From NCBI RefSeq assembly GCF_014863605.1, contig NZ_CP062252.1, forward strand, positions 815,001 through 879,000: DNA of 64,000 bases. The letters are read 5' to 3'. A program made the translations under genes and the position numbers. This document shows positions 31,329-39,790 of this stretch, piece by piece (position 1 is the first letter of the stretch; each line of letters begins with the position of its first letter). The notes under the pieces are model-generated. The model saw only the letters and a program-made list of their open reading frames with translations, was not told where the DNA came from and ran no database searches. The stretch comes from Pseudomonas allokribbensis (GTDB taxonomy: Bacteria > Pseudomonadota > Gammaproteobacteria > Pseudomonadales > Pseudomonadaceae).

Positions 31329-34300
31329 ATTTCACCGACCTCTTTCTTCGCCGCCCGGTGCTGGCCGTGGTGGTCAGCACGTTGATCCTGCTGTTCGGGG
31401 TGCGTGCGCTGATGAACCTGCCGATCCGTCAGTACCCGATGCTGGAAACGTCGACCATCACGGTCACCACCCAGTATCCCGGCGCCTCTTCGGAGCTGAT
31501 GCAGGGCTTCGTCACCCAACCGATCAGCCAGGCCGTGGCCTCGGTCGAAGGCATCGACTATCTGTCGTCGGCCTCGACCCAGGGTCGCAGCCAGGTGACG
31601 ATCCGCATGGCACTGAACAGTGATTCCATCGCGGCGCTGACCGAGGTCATGGCCAAGGTCAACCAGATCAAATATCGCTTGCCGAAGGACGCTTATGACC
31701 CGGTGGTTGAGCGTACTTCTGGCGGCTTCACCAGCGTGGCCTACGTCGCGTTCGCCAGTTCCAACCTGACCATTCCGGAGATGTCGGATTACATCTCCCG
31801 TGTCGTCGAGCCGATGTTCGCCGGCATCGAAGGCGTGGCCAAGATCAACATCATGGGCGAGCAGAAACTGTCCATGCGCCTGTGGCTCGATCCGCAGCGT
31901 CTGGCCGGTTACGGCATGACCGGGCAGGACGTTTCGGCCGCCATCGAAGGCAACAACTTCCAGGCAGCACCAGGTCAGGTCAAAGGCCTGTACGTGGTCA
32001 GCAACCTGCGGGTGAACACCGACCTGAACAGCGTCGAAGACTTCCGCGACATGGTGCTGCGCAACGACAACGGCCACATCATCCGTGTGCGTGACGTCGG
32101 CACGGTGGAACTGAATGCAGCCTCCACCGACACCAGTGGTGCGATGAGCGACGTACCGGCGCTGTTCCTCGGTCTGGACGCAGCACCAACCGGCAACCCG
32201 TTGGTCATCGTCAAACGGGTGCGCGAATTGCTGCCGCAGATCCAGGAAACCCTGCCACCGGGCGTGACCGTGCAGATCCCGTTCGAAGTGGCGCACTTCA
32301 TTCAGTCGTCGATCGACGAGGTGAGCTACACCCTGCTCGAAGCGCTGGTGATCGTGGTGCTGGTGATTTACCTGTGCCTGGGTACGTTCCGCACCGTGCT
32401 GATTCCGCTGGTGACGATTCCGCTGTCGATGCTTGGCGCGGCCATGCTGATGCAGATGTTCGGCTTCAGCCTCAACCTGCTGACCTTGCTTGCCATGGTG
32501 CTCGCCATCGGGCTGGTGGTGGACGACGCCATCGTCGTGGTGGAAAACGTCCATCGTCACATCGAAGAGGGCAAGACGCCGTTCGACGCTGCTCTGATCG
32601 GCGCTCGTGAAGTGGCCGGGCCGGTGGTGGCGATGACCTTCACCCTGGCGGCGGTGTACGCGCCGATCGGCCTGATGGGCGGCCTCACCGGCACGCTGTT
32701 CAAGGAGTTCGCTCTGACCCTGGCCGGTGCTGTGGTGATTTCCGGCATCGTCGCCCTGACCCTGTCGCCGATCATGAGTACCCGTCTGCTGGACGCGAAA
32801 ACCAGCGAAGGTTTCATGGCCGTCAAGGCGGACCGTTTCTTCCAGTACCTGTCCCGTCGCTATGGCGCTCTGTTGGGCGGTTCGCTGTCCCGTCGCTGGA
32901 TCAGCCTGAGCGTGGCGCTGGTGATCTTCTTCAGCTTGCCGTTCCTCTATCGCTCGGCGCAGACCGAACTGGCGCCGCTGGAAGACCAGAACATCCTGCT
33001 GACCGCGATCAAGGCGCCGCAGCACGCCAACCTGAATTACCTCGAAGCCTACGCACACGAGCTGTACAAGACCTTCAACGAAATCCCCGAGGGCTACAGC
33101 AACTGGGTGGCGAACGGTTCCGACGGTCTGTCCAACAGCGTCGGCGGGATCAACCTGGTGGACTGGGAAAAGCGTGGCCGCGATGCCAACACCATCCAGC
33201 CTGACTTGCAGGCACGGGTGAACCAGATCGAAGGCACGAGCATTTTCGTGTTCCAGATGCCGCCGTTGCCGGGCTCTACCGGTGGTCTGCCGGTGCAGAT
33301 GGTGATCCGCAGCGATCAGGATTATCTGGCGCTGTACAACGTGATGGATCAGCTCAAGAAAGCGGCTCAGGCCAGTGGCCTGTTCGCGGTGGTCGACAGT
33401 GATCTGGACTTCAACAATCCAGTGGTGGAAATCCAGGTTGACCGCGCCAAGGCCAACGCCCTGGGCATCCGCATGCAGGACATCGGCGAGACGCTCAACA
33501 GCCTGATCGGCGAGAAGTACGTCAACCGGTTCTCGTTCCACGGTCGTTCCTACGATGTGATCCCGCAGTCGGTGTCGGCGGATCGCCTGACCCCGGAAAC
33601 CCTGAAGCTGTATTACGTGAAGGATCAGAAGGGCAACCCGGTGCCGCTGTCGACGCTGGCCACCCTCAGCGTCAAGGTCGAGCCGAATCGCCTGACCCAG
33701 TTCAACCAGCAGAACTCCGCCACGTTCCAGGCCATTCCGGCGCCGGGCGTGACGTTGGGCGATGCGGTGGGCTTCCTGCAGAAGCAATCGGAAAACTTCC
33801 CGGCCGGCTTCAGTTTCGACTGGCAGTCCGATGCCCGCCAATACGTGCAGGAAGGCAACAGCCTGGCGTTCACCTTCGGCCTGGCTCTGGTGATCATCTA
33901 TCTGGTGCTGAGCGTGCAGTACGAGAGCTTCCGCGACCCGTTCATCATTCTGATCAGCGTGCCGCTGTCGATCTGCGGGGCCCTGGTGCCGCTGGCGCTG
34001 GGCATGACTTCGATGAACATCTACACCCAGATCGGCCTGATCACACTGATCGGTCTGATCAGTAAGCACGGGATCCTGATGGTCGCGTTCGCCAATGAGT
34101 TGCAGCGCCAGCAAGGCATGGACCGCGTGCAAGCGATCCAGCACGCCGCGCAGGTGCGTCTGCGGCCGATCCTGATGACCACCGCTGCCATGGTGGTCGG
34201 CCTCGCGCCCCTGTTGTTCGCCAGCGGTGCCGGCGCCAACAGCCGCTTCGGCCTGGGCCTGGTGATTGTGGTGGGGATGCTGATCGGCACCTTGTTCACG

Positions 34301-34402
34301 CTGTTCATTCTGCCGTCGGTGTACACGCTGCTCAGTTCGATCAAGCAACCGAGCCACGCACCCGAAGCCGAACCGGCCGGTGTGCCGCAACCCATCCTGT
34401 GA
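31325..34402 (+). CDS. RND multidrug/metabolite efflux transporter (HAE1 family, MexQ/MexK-like)
   Basis: A 1,025-residue proton-driven inner-membrane pump. It has the usual first transmembrane segment, two large periplasmic loops, and helix 4 with GLVVDDAIVVVENVHR, which contains the paired aspartates of proton translocation. The opening MNFTDLFLRRPVLAVVVSTL and the overall sequence are close to MexQ/MexK as I remember them. It is coupled to the adaptor and followed after nine bases by its outer-membrane channel. In this context it may export the product of the surrounding enzymes and not only drugs. Confidence 0.92.
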   Translation: MNFTDLFLRRPVLAVVVSTLILLFGVRALMNLPIRQYPMLETSTITVTTQYPGASSELMQGFVTQPISQAVASVEGIDYLSSASTQGRSQVTIRMALNSDSIAALTEVMAKVNQIKYRLPKDAYDPVVERTSGGFTSVAYVAFASSNLTIPEMSDYISRVVEPMFAGIEGVAKINIMGEQKLSMRLWLDPQRLAGYGMTGQDVSAAIEGNNFQAAPGQVKGLYVVSNLRVNTDLNSVEDFRDMVLRNDNGHIIRVRDVGTVELNAASTDTSGAMSDVPALFLGLDAAPTGNPLVIVKRVRELLPQIQETLPPGVTVQIPFEVAHFIQSSIDEVSYTLLEALVIVVLVIYLCLGTFRTVLIPLVTIPLSMLGAAMLMQMFGFSLNLLTLLAMVLAIGLVVDDAIVVVENVHRHIEEGKTPFDAALIGAREVAGPVVAMTFTLAAVYAPIGLMGGLTGTLFKEFALTLAGAVVISGIVALTLSPIMSTRLLDAKTSEGFMAVKADRFFQYLSRRYGALLGGSLSRRWISLSVALVIFFSLPFLYRSAQTELAPLEDQNILLTAIKAPQHANLNYLEAYAHELYKTFNEIPEGYSNWVANGSDGLSNSVGGINLVDWEKRGRDANTIQPDLQARVNQIEGTSIFVFQMPPLPGSTGGLPVQMVIRSDQDYLALYNVMDQLKKAAQASGLFAVVDSDLDFNNPVVEIQVDRAKANALGIRMQDIGETLNSLIGEKYVNRFSFHGRSYDVIPQSVSADRLTPETLKLYYVKDQKGNPVPLSTLATLSVKVEPNRLTQFNQQNSATFQAIPAPGVTLGDAVGFLQKQSENFPAGFSFDWQSDARQYVQEGNSLAFTFGLALVIIYLVLSVQYESFRDPFIILISVPLSICGALVPLALGMTSMNIYTQIGLITLIGLISKHGILMVAFANELQRQQGMDRVQAIQHAAQVRLRPILMTTAAMVVGLAPLLFASGAGANSRFGLGLVIVVGMLIGTLFTLFILPSVYTLLSSIKQPSHAPEAEPAGVPQPIL

Positions 34403-34411
34403 GGACGTGAC

Positions 34412-35863
34412 ATGTATTCGATTACACGTTTGATGCTGGCGCCCCTGGCGGCGTCCATCCTGTTGGCGGCGGGTTGTGTGAACTACGCCGGGATCGATCA
34501 TCAGGGCAAATTGCTGGCGGTCGGCGATGCGCCGTCCGACAGCCTGAAAGACAAGTTGCCGCCGGCCCAGTGGCCGCGTGCGGACTGGTGGACATCGCTG
34601 GGTGATCCGCGTCTGGGCGCGTTGATCGAAGAGGCGTATGCCAGCAACCCGGACTTGCAGGAAGTCGCTGCCCGGGTCGCCAAGGCCAACGCATTTCTCG
34701 ACCTGCGCGACGCCGAGCGTTACCCGGAAATGGACGCGTCGGCGGGTGTCACTCGCGGTCGGCTGTCGCGCTTCGAGGACTACAGCGGTGAAGGTGAAAA
34801 GTACTTCACCGCACGCAATCTGGCGGTGAATTTCAGCTACACCTTCGACCTCTGGGGCGGCCAGCGTGCCGCCTGGGAATCGGCGCTCAACAGCGCACGA
34901 GCTGCGGAAGTCGACCTGCAATCGTCGCGGCTGATTCTGGCGACCAACGTGGTCAAGGCTTACAACCAACTGGCGTACGCCTGGCAGGTGTCGGAGCTCA
35001 ACCAGCGCGATCTCGAACGCTTGAGCAAACTGGTGGAACTGACGGATTCGCGCTACGGCTCGGGGCTCGACAACCTGTCGCAACTCAAGCAGGTGCAGAG
35101 TCTCAAGGCGCGTTCGGAATCGACCCTGATCGGCGCCAACGAAGACATCGAAATCGCCCGACTGCAATTGTCGGCGCTGATCGGCAAGGGTGTCGACCGT
35201 GCGCACACGCTCGAACGGCCATCGAATCTGCAGGCCAGCGTGGTGGCATTGCCGGCGCAGTTGCCGGCCCAGTTGTTGGGGCGTCGTCCGGATATCGTCG
35301 CTGCGCGTTGGCGAGTGGAGGCCGAGACCAAGAACGTCGAGGCGGTGAAGACCACGTTCTACCCGAACATCAACCTGGTGGCGGCGGCGGGTTCGCATGC
35401 CTTGATCGGTGATGCGATGTTCGCCGGGGTCAGCAAATTCTGGAATGTGGCGCCGACGGTGTCGCTGCCGATCTTCGATGCGGGTCGTCTGCGCTCCGAT
35501 CTGAAGGCCGGCAACGCTGAACTCGACAGTTCGATTGCACAGTACAACCGGGTGTTGAATTCGGCGCTGCACGAGGTGGCGATTTCGGTGACGCAGTTGC
35601 GTTCTTTCGAACAGCAAATCGTCGTGCAGCGCGATGCCTGTTCGATTGCGCAGTCGTCTTATGATCTGTCGCAGTCGCGCTACAAGGCCGGGGAGGACAC
35701 GTTCCTCGATGCCCTGAATATCGAGCAACAATTGATTCAGGACGAAATGCGTCTGGCCTTCCTCAACAGCAAGCACATCGACAGCTCGGTTTCGTTGATG
35801 GCAGCGCTGGGCGGCGGGTTCCAGGCCCCCGCGCTGGAGACGGCACAGAGCAGTGCTCTGTAG
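34412..35863 (+). CDS. Outer-membrane efflux lipoprotein (NodT/OprM family)
   Basis: A 483-residue TolC-like channel completing the tripartite pump. It has a lipoprotein signal with lipobox LAAGC (Cys22), the NodT-family WWTSLGDPRL block, and two outer-membrane-factor repeats (conserved LGRRPDIVAARWRVEAE in the second). GAGGA precedes the ATG. A separate OMF gene in the operon is like mexPQ-opmE and unlike mexJK, which borrows OprM. Confidence 0.9.
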   Translation: MYSITRLMLAPLAASILLAAGCVNYAGIDHQGKLLAVGDAPSDSLKDKLPPAQWPRADWWTSLGDPRLGALIEEAYASNPDLQEVAARVAKANAFLDLRDAERYPEMDASAGVTRGRLSRFEDYSGEGEKYFTARNLAVNFSYTFDLWGGQRAAWESALNSARAAEVDLQSSRLILATNVVKAYNQLAYAWQVSELNQRDLERLSKLVELTDSRYGSGLDNLSQLKQVQSLKARSESTLIGANEDIEIARLQLSALIGKGVDRAHTLERPSNLQASVVALPAQLPAQLLGRRPDIVAARWRVEAETKNVEAVKTTFYPNINLVAAAGSHALIGDAMFAGVSKFWNVAPTVSLPIFDAGRLRSDLKAGNAELDSSIAQYNRVLNSALHEVAISVTQLRSFEQQIVVQRDACSIAQSSYDLSQSRYKAGEDTFLDALNIEQQLIQDEMRLAFLNSKHIDSSVSLMAALGGGFQAPALETAQSSAL

Positions 35864-35992
35864 TGTTTTTCGGGACGCCGCCTTCGGGGCGGCTGTCGCG
35901 GGGAAAAGGCATCTTGTGTATAGTCTTACTGTTCTCGTATAGACGAATACAAGCCGGATTATTCCCGCCTATATCATCAAGGGTACCTACCT

Positions 35993-36358
35993 ATGAACGT
36001 CCCGAATCATCCCAATCAGGATCAGATCCTTCTGGAAAATGTGCTGAACGCATTGGGAAGCCCGCTACGCCTGACCGTGTTGAAAGTGTTGTCCGATGGC
36101 CAGGAACATCCATGCGGCCGGATCCTCAAGGGTGCATCGAAGTCGACCATGACCCACCACTGGCGGGTTCTGCGTGACAGCGGTCTGATTTGGCAACGCC
36201 CCTACGGCCGGGAAAACCTGCTGTCCTTGCGTCGTGAAGACATGGACGTGCGTTTCCCGGGGCTTCTCGACTCGCTGCTGTCGGCGGTCAAGACCGATGA
36301 ACAGACCATCAGCGTGATCAGCAAACACGAAGTGACCGAAGAAAACGGAGCCGAGTGA
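35993..36358 (+). CDS. ArsR-type winged-helix regulator
   Basis: A 121-residue protein with an ArsR/SmtB-type HTH: ALGSPLRLTVLKVLSDG, then SKSTMTHHWRVLRDSGLIWQ as the recognition region. The classical metal-binding ELCVCDL motif is absent, so it probably senses an organic ligand or a redox state. It lies 129 bases after the efflux operon, which ends without a clear terminator. The gap has repeats such as TCGTATAGACGA that may be its own operator. It is one of the candidate regulators for the four GTAC-type sites; there is no direct evidence. Confidence 0.8.
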   Translation: MNVPNHPNQDQILLENVLNALGSPLRLTVLKVLSDGQEHPCGRILKGASKSTMTHHWRVLRDSGLIWQRPYGRENLLSLRREDMDVRFPGLLDSLLSAVKTDEQTISVISKHEVTEENGAE

Positions 36359-36433
36359 CAGACACCGCCGGTGAAGGGTTGGCCTTCCACGGCAACCAAT
36401 CAATTCACCATCACCAGGAAGGTGTGTGCGGGT

Positions 36434-36991
36434 ATGGATACAAGTCATTACTGGTCGTCGCGACCCCTGTCGGAATTGACCGGCTCCGAGCATCACTGGC
36501 TGTTTTTGCCCGGGGCACTGACCCCGCGTCTGAAAGCCATGGGCGACTATTCAATCGAAGTGGTCGAGCAGTCCCATGGCCCGCTCAATCCTGAAGAAGC
36601 GCAAGCGCTGAACGTACCGCCGATGACCATCGGCTGGGTGCGCGAGGTGGTGATGAAACTGGATGGCGAGGCCTGCGTCACCGCGCGCAGCCTGACCAGC
36701 ATGCCGGCGCTGAACGGCGAATGGGCGGATCTGAAAGGCTATGGTCGTCGACCGCTGGCCGAGATTCTCTACACGTCGGAGCAGACCCTGCGCGAACCCT
36801 TCCAGTGTGCCTTGCTGCCCGCCGGCGTGCCGTTGGCGGCACTGTCCTATCGCTATGCGCCGCAGGCCAAACGGTTGTTGGCCCGACGTTCGCGTTTCAC
36901 TCGTAATGGTTCGGCACTGCTGGTCAGCGAGTGCTTCCTGCCGGCGTTCTGGGCACGGGTCGAGTACGCTCAGGCGCTCAAATCGGCCTGA
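36434..36991 (+). CDS. Chorismate lyase (UbiC) family protein, likely a second copy
   Basis: A 185-residue relative of chorismate pyruvate-lyase, which makes 4-hydroxybenzoate and pyruvate from chorismate. Conserved blocks are GALTPRLKAMG, WVREVVMKLDGEACVTARS (catalytic arginine), GRRPLAEILYT and ARRSRF...LLVSECFLPAF (catalytic glutamate). Compared with E. coli UbiC it has about 20 extra residues before the final block. The ATG at 36434 was chosen; AGGAAGG lies somewhat far upstream. It has no ubiA neighbour, so ubiquinone synthesis is an unlikely role. It may supply 4-hydroxybenzoate to the flavoenzyme and sugar pathway nearby. Confidence 0.8.
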   Translation: MDTSHYWSSRPLSELTGSEHHWLFLPGALTPRLKAMGDYSIEVVEQSHGPLNPEEAQALNVPPMTIGWVREVVMKLDGEACVTARSLTSMPALNGEWADLKGYGRRPLAEILYTSEQTLREPFQCALLPAGVPLAALSYRYAPQAKRLLARRSRFTRNGSALLVSECFLPAFWARVEYAQALKSA

Positions 36992-36999
36992 CAAAATGA

Positions 37000-37034
37000 A
37001 ACCTGCGGGAGCGAACTCCCGCAGGTTTTTTTTT
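37000..37034 (+). terminator. Strong rho-independent terminator after the UbiC-like gene
   Basis: A perfect 12-base-pair stem AACCTGCGGGAG/CTCCCGCAGGTT with a CGAA loop is followed by a run of T. It lies between convergent genes and may also stop the minus-strand LysR remnant. Confidence 0.92.
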
Positions 37035-37044
37035 CGCAAGTTGT

Positions 37045-37320
37045 TCAGAGCCGGATGACCGCTTCGATCTGCTTGATTGCCGGCGTCAGGGCCTGCGCCA
37101 GCTCCTCGGCTTTCGAGGTCGGGCGCATGGTTCTGGATGAGCGCAGAAACAGAGGATCATCGAACCGCTTGCGCAGTCGTGCCAGCGATCCGCTGATGGC
37201 GGGTTGTTTGACGTGCAGGCGTTCGGCCGTGCGTGACACGCTGCGTTCGCGGAACAGCACCAGGAAAATGATGATCAGGTTCAGGTCGATATCCGCGAAG
37301 TTGTCTTCATTGAATAGCAT
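37045..37320 (-). pseudogene. HTH-only LysR protein (truncated regulator or stand-alone DNA-binding protein)
   Basis: A 91-residue product containing only the LysR DNA-binding domain (LNLIIIFLVLFRERSVSRTAERL, then QPAISGSLARLRKRFDDPLF) and the start of the linker helix. It stops at IEAVIRL, where full regulators (about 300 residues) continue into the effector domain. The downstream terminator follows at once, so the missing part was deleted and not frameshifted. It may still make a DNA-binding dimer. It follows the flavin reductase by 59 bases on the same strand, across an ACCCGCCGGC/GCCGGCGGGT hairpin (37339-37372). Confidence 0.7.
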
Positions 37321-37379
37321 GGTTACATCCCTGTCATGACCCGCCGGCTAGCAATCTGCGATGCCGGCGGGTGTCTGGA

Positions 37380-37889
37380 TCACTGCTCGGGTGCCAGGCG
37401 CAGTTCGTCGTTCAGACGGTAGTAACTGCGGTTGAAATAGACCAGGCCTTCCGTGGCCTCGCTGTGTTGCTGCAGCTCGAGGATTTCACAGTAGAAGATG
37501 CTGTGGGTGCCGACCTCGTCGACCTTGCTGACCCGGCAATCGAGGCTGACCAACGCCTCTTCGATCACCGGCGAGCCGGTCTTGAGTGTCTGGCAATTCA
37601 CGCTGGAAAAGCGCTCCTGCATGCTCAACTGTCGATTGGCGAACGCCCCGGAGGTCGACTGGTGGTCGCCGGTCAGGACGTTCACGCACAGCACGCCATT
37701 GGTCTTGAAATGCTCGTGATTGGACGACGAGCGATTGACGCACACCAGCAGCGTGGGCGGTGAATCCGTCACGCTGCACACCGCCGACGCGGTAAAGCCG
37801 AAACGCCCCGCAGGGCCATCGGTCGTGACGATGGTGACGGCACTCCCCAGCATCGCCATTGCATTACGAAACTCCGTTGAATCAACCAT
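37380..37889 (-). CDS. NAD(P)H:flavin oxidoreductase (RutF/HpaC-like)
   Basis: A 169-residue flavin reductase-domain protein that supplies reduced FMN or FAD to a partner monooxygenase. Diagnostic blocks are FRNAMAMLGSAVTIVTTDG, GFTASAVCSVTDSPPTLLVCVN and the GTHSIFYCEI region; it reads closest to RutF. No rutABCDE genes are near, so the partner is more likely the ACAD-like flavoenzyme at 28934 or the luciferase-like enzyme at 26527. Site D lies on its promoter. It is transcribed leftwards. Confidence 0.88.
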   Translation of the reverse strand: MVDSTEFRNAMAMLGSAVTIVTTDGPAGRFGFTASAVCSVTDSPPTLLVCVNRSSSNHEHFKTNGVLCVNVLTGDHQSTSGAFANRQLSMQERFSSVNCQTLKTGSPVIEEALVSLDCRVSKVDEVGTHSIFYCEILELQQHSEATEGLVYFNRSYYRLNDELRLAPEQ

Positions 37890-37993
37890 CGCGTCACCTC
37901 ATTCCATGTAGGTTTAATGGAGCCGATCCGTTCTTCCTTGTCCGTTGTCGTTGTGCGAAAACGGGTATCGGGCAACACGTTCGCTCTGGCGAT

Positions 37994-38021
37994 ATAGTAC
38001 GTATGTATCCGTACCTTGCAA
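37994..38021 (-). promoter_or_regulatory. Promoter plus GTAC-type operator (site D) of the flavin reductase
   Basis: Read on the minus strand: TTGCAA (38021-38016), 16-base spacer, TACTAT (37999-37994). The inverted repeat GGTACG-N8-CGTACT occupies 37996-38015, over the -10. This is the same layout as site B. It lies in the 172-base gap between the LysR gene at 38062 and the flavin reductase. Confidence 0.6.
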
Positions 38022-38061
38022 GCTATTCCTTGTGCTTATTTTGCAGATGAAAAGATAAATC

Positions 38062-38943
38062 TCAGGGGAGTGCCAAGGCTTGCAGCAAGGCTGTGGCATA
38101 GGCCGGCAACGTGGAGAAATCCCGGGCGCACAGCAATAGTTTGCGCATGGCCCACGCTTCATTCATCGGCAGGGACTTGAAGGCCTGCGGTGCGGCACGC
38201 TGGACCGCCGCCAGCGGCACGATGCCGATGCCGGCGCCCCGGGCCACCATGCGCATCACGCCGTCGAAACCATCGGCGCGGATGCGCATCTGCATCCGTG
38301 AGCCGCTGTGCAGGGCCTGTTCTTCCAGGTACACCGCCAGTGCGCTGTCGGCATGCAAGCCGACGAAGTCATGGCGCAGGGCGTCGCTGAAACTGACTTC
38401 GGTCGCATCAGACAGTGGATGTTCCAGAGGCAGAATCAGCACCAGCGGATCATCGCGAAAGGCTCGGGTCTGCAAGTCGGAGGTGTCGATCGCGTCGGAC
38501 ACAATGCCCAGATCCGCCGCGCCCTGGCGCAAGGCATGGGTGATGCGAGCGCTGGGCAGTTCCTGCAAATCGATGTCGAGATTGGGGTGCTCGCGCAGGA
38601 AATCCGCCAACACCTCCGGCAGGTATTCGCTGAGCGCCGTGGTGTTGCACAACAGACGCACCTGGCCTTTGACGCCTTGGGCGTATTCGGCCAGATCCTG
38701 CTGCAGGCGGTCGGCCTGTTGCAGCAACACCCGCGCATGTTGCGCCAGAGCTTTGCCGGCCGGCGTCGGCGTGACACCACGGCGCCCGCGCTCAAGGAAC
38801 TCGGTGCCCAACGAAGCCTCCATCGCCCGGATCCGCGCACTGGCCGCCGCCAGCGACAGATGACTGCGCGCGGCGCCGGCGGTGATGTTGCCGCTGTCGA
38901 GGATGTGCAGGTACAGGCGCAGGTCGGTGAGGTCGAAGTGCAT
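38062..38943 (-). CDS. LysR-family regulator
   Basis: A 293-residue LysR protein with HTH DLRLYLHILDSGNITAGAARSHLSLAAASARIRAME and an effector domain. The start MHFDLTDL was preferred over an in-frame start 84 bases upstream. It is divergent from the TauE/SafE-type permease at 39026, and the two start codons are only 82 bases apart. This arrangement (LysR next to a TauE-type permease) usually means local control of that transporter. The effector is not identifiable. Confidence 0.87.
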   Translation of the reverse strand: MHFDLTDLRLYLHILDSGNITAGAARSHLSLAAASARIRAMEASLGTEFLERGRRGVTPTPAGKALAQHARVLLQQADRLQQDLAEYAQGVKGQVRLLCNTTALSEYLPEVLADFLREHPNLDIDLQELPSARITHALRQGAADLGIVSDAIDTSDLQTRAFRDDPLVLILPLEHPLSDATEVSFSDALRHDFVGLHADSALAVYLEEQALHSGSRMQMRIRADGFDGVMRMVARGAGIGIVPLAAVQRAAPQAFKSLPMNEAWAMRKLLLCARDFSTLPAYATALLQALALP

Positions 38944-39025
38944 GACGCGTGGCTCTTGCTGAGAGAGAGGCTGCCTCAGTGTATGACAGATTTTCAGTTC
39001 ATCCGTGTGGGTGCAGAGTGTCGCC

Positions 39026-39790
39026 ATGAACGCACTCGCAGATTTTTATCAAAACCTCGGTCTGGCCCTGTCATTGCTGGTGATTGCGACCTTCGTCGTC
39101 GCCGGCCTGATCAAGGGTGTGATCGGCCTCGGCCTGCCCACCGTCGCCATGGGCCTGCTCGGTCTGGCTATGGCACCGTCGCAGGCTGCGGCGTTACTGA
39201 TCATTCCGGCAACCTTGACCAACATCTGGCAACTGGCGTTCGGCGGGCATTTGCGCGGGCTGGTGAAACGCTTGTGGCCATTGCTGCTGGCGATCTTCCT
39301 CGGCACGGCGATCGGCACCTTGTGGATCGGCATGGAGGGTGGGCATTGGGTGGTGCGCGGACTTGGCGCGGCGCTGTTGCTCTATGCGCTGAGTGGATTG
39401 TTCCTGCCGACGCTGAGTGTCAGTCGCCGCCATGAACCGTGGCTGGGACCGCTGTGTGGCGTGGTCACCGGCGTCATCACTTCGGCCACCGGCGTGTTCG
39501 TGATTCCCGCCGTCCCCTACATGCAGGCACTGGGTTTGAACCGCGACGAACTGGTACAGGCGCTGGGCCTGTCCTTCACCGTGTCGACCCTGGCGCTGGC
39601 CGGTGGATTGCTCTGGCGCGGGTCGCTCGGCGGCGCAGAATTGAGCGCCTCGTTGCTGGCGCTGATCCCGGCGGTGCTCGGCATGCTGTTCGGCCAATGG
39701 CTGCGCCAGCGCATCAGCGCCGTGCTGTTCAAGCGAGTGTTCTTCATCGGTCTGGGCGCGCTCGGCGCCCATCTGTTGATCAGCGGCTAG
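39026..39790 (+). CDS. TauE/SafE-family sulfite/organoanion permease
   Basis: A 254-residue integral membrane protein with about eight hydrophobic segments and the two-repeat TauE layout (AGLIKGVIGLGLPTVAMGLL and GVVTGVITSATGVFVIPAVPY). The family exports or imports sulfite, sulfoacetate and other small organic anions. The ATG for MNALADF was chosen over an in-frame start 21 bases upstream. It is divergent from the LysR gene. Its last 11 bases overlap the convergent ABM-domain gene. Confidence 0.85.
   Translation: MNALADFYQNLGLALSLLVIATFVVAGLIKGVIGLGLPTVAMGLLGLAMAPSQAAALLIIPATLTNIWQLAFGGHLRGLVKRLWPLLLAIFLGTAIGTLWIGMEGGHWVVRGLGAALLLYALSGLFLPTLSVSRRHEPWLGPLCGVVTGVITSATGVFVIPAVPYMQALGLNRDELVQALGLSFTVSTLALAGGLLWRGSLGGAELSASLLALIPAVLGMLFGQWLRQRISAVLFKRVFFIGLGALGAHLLISG

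Noticed and set aside
31247..35776. A 1,509-codon open frame on the minus strand opposite the RND pump and its outer-membrane channel
   Set aside because: Very long, but wholly antisense to strongly conserved efflux genes and of low-complexity His/Gln/Arg composition.
35863..36177. A 104-codon frame between the outer-membrane channel gene and the ArsR-type gene
   Set aside because: It runs through the ArsR gene in another frame and across its promoter region, with no family similarity.
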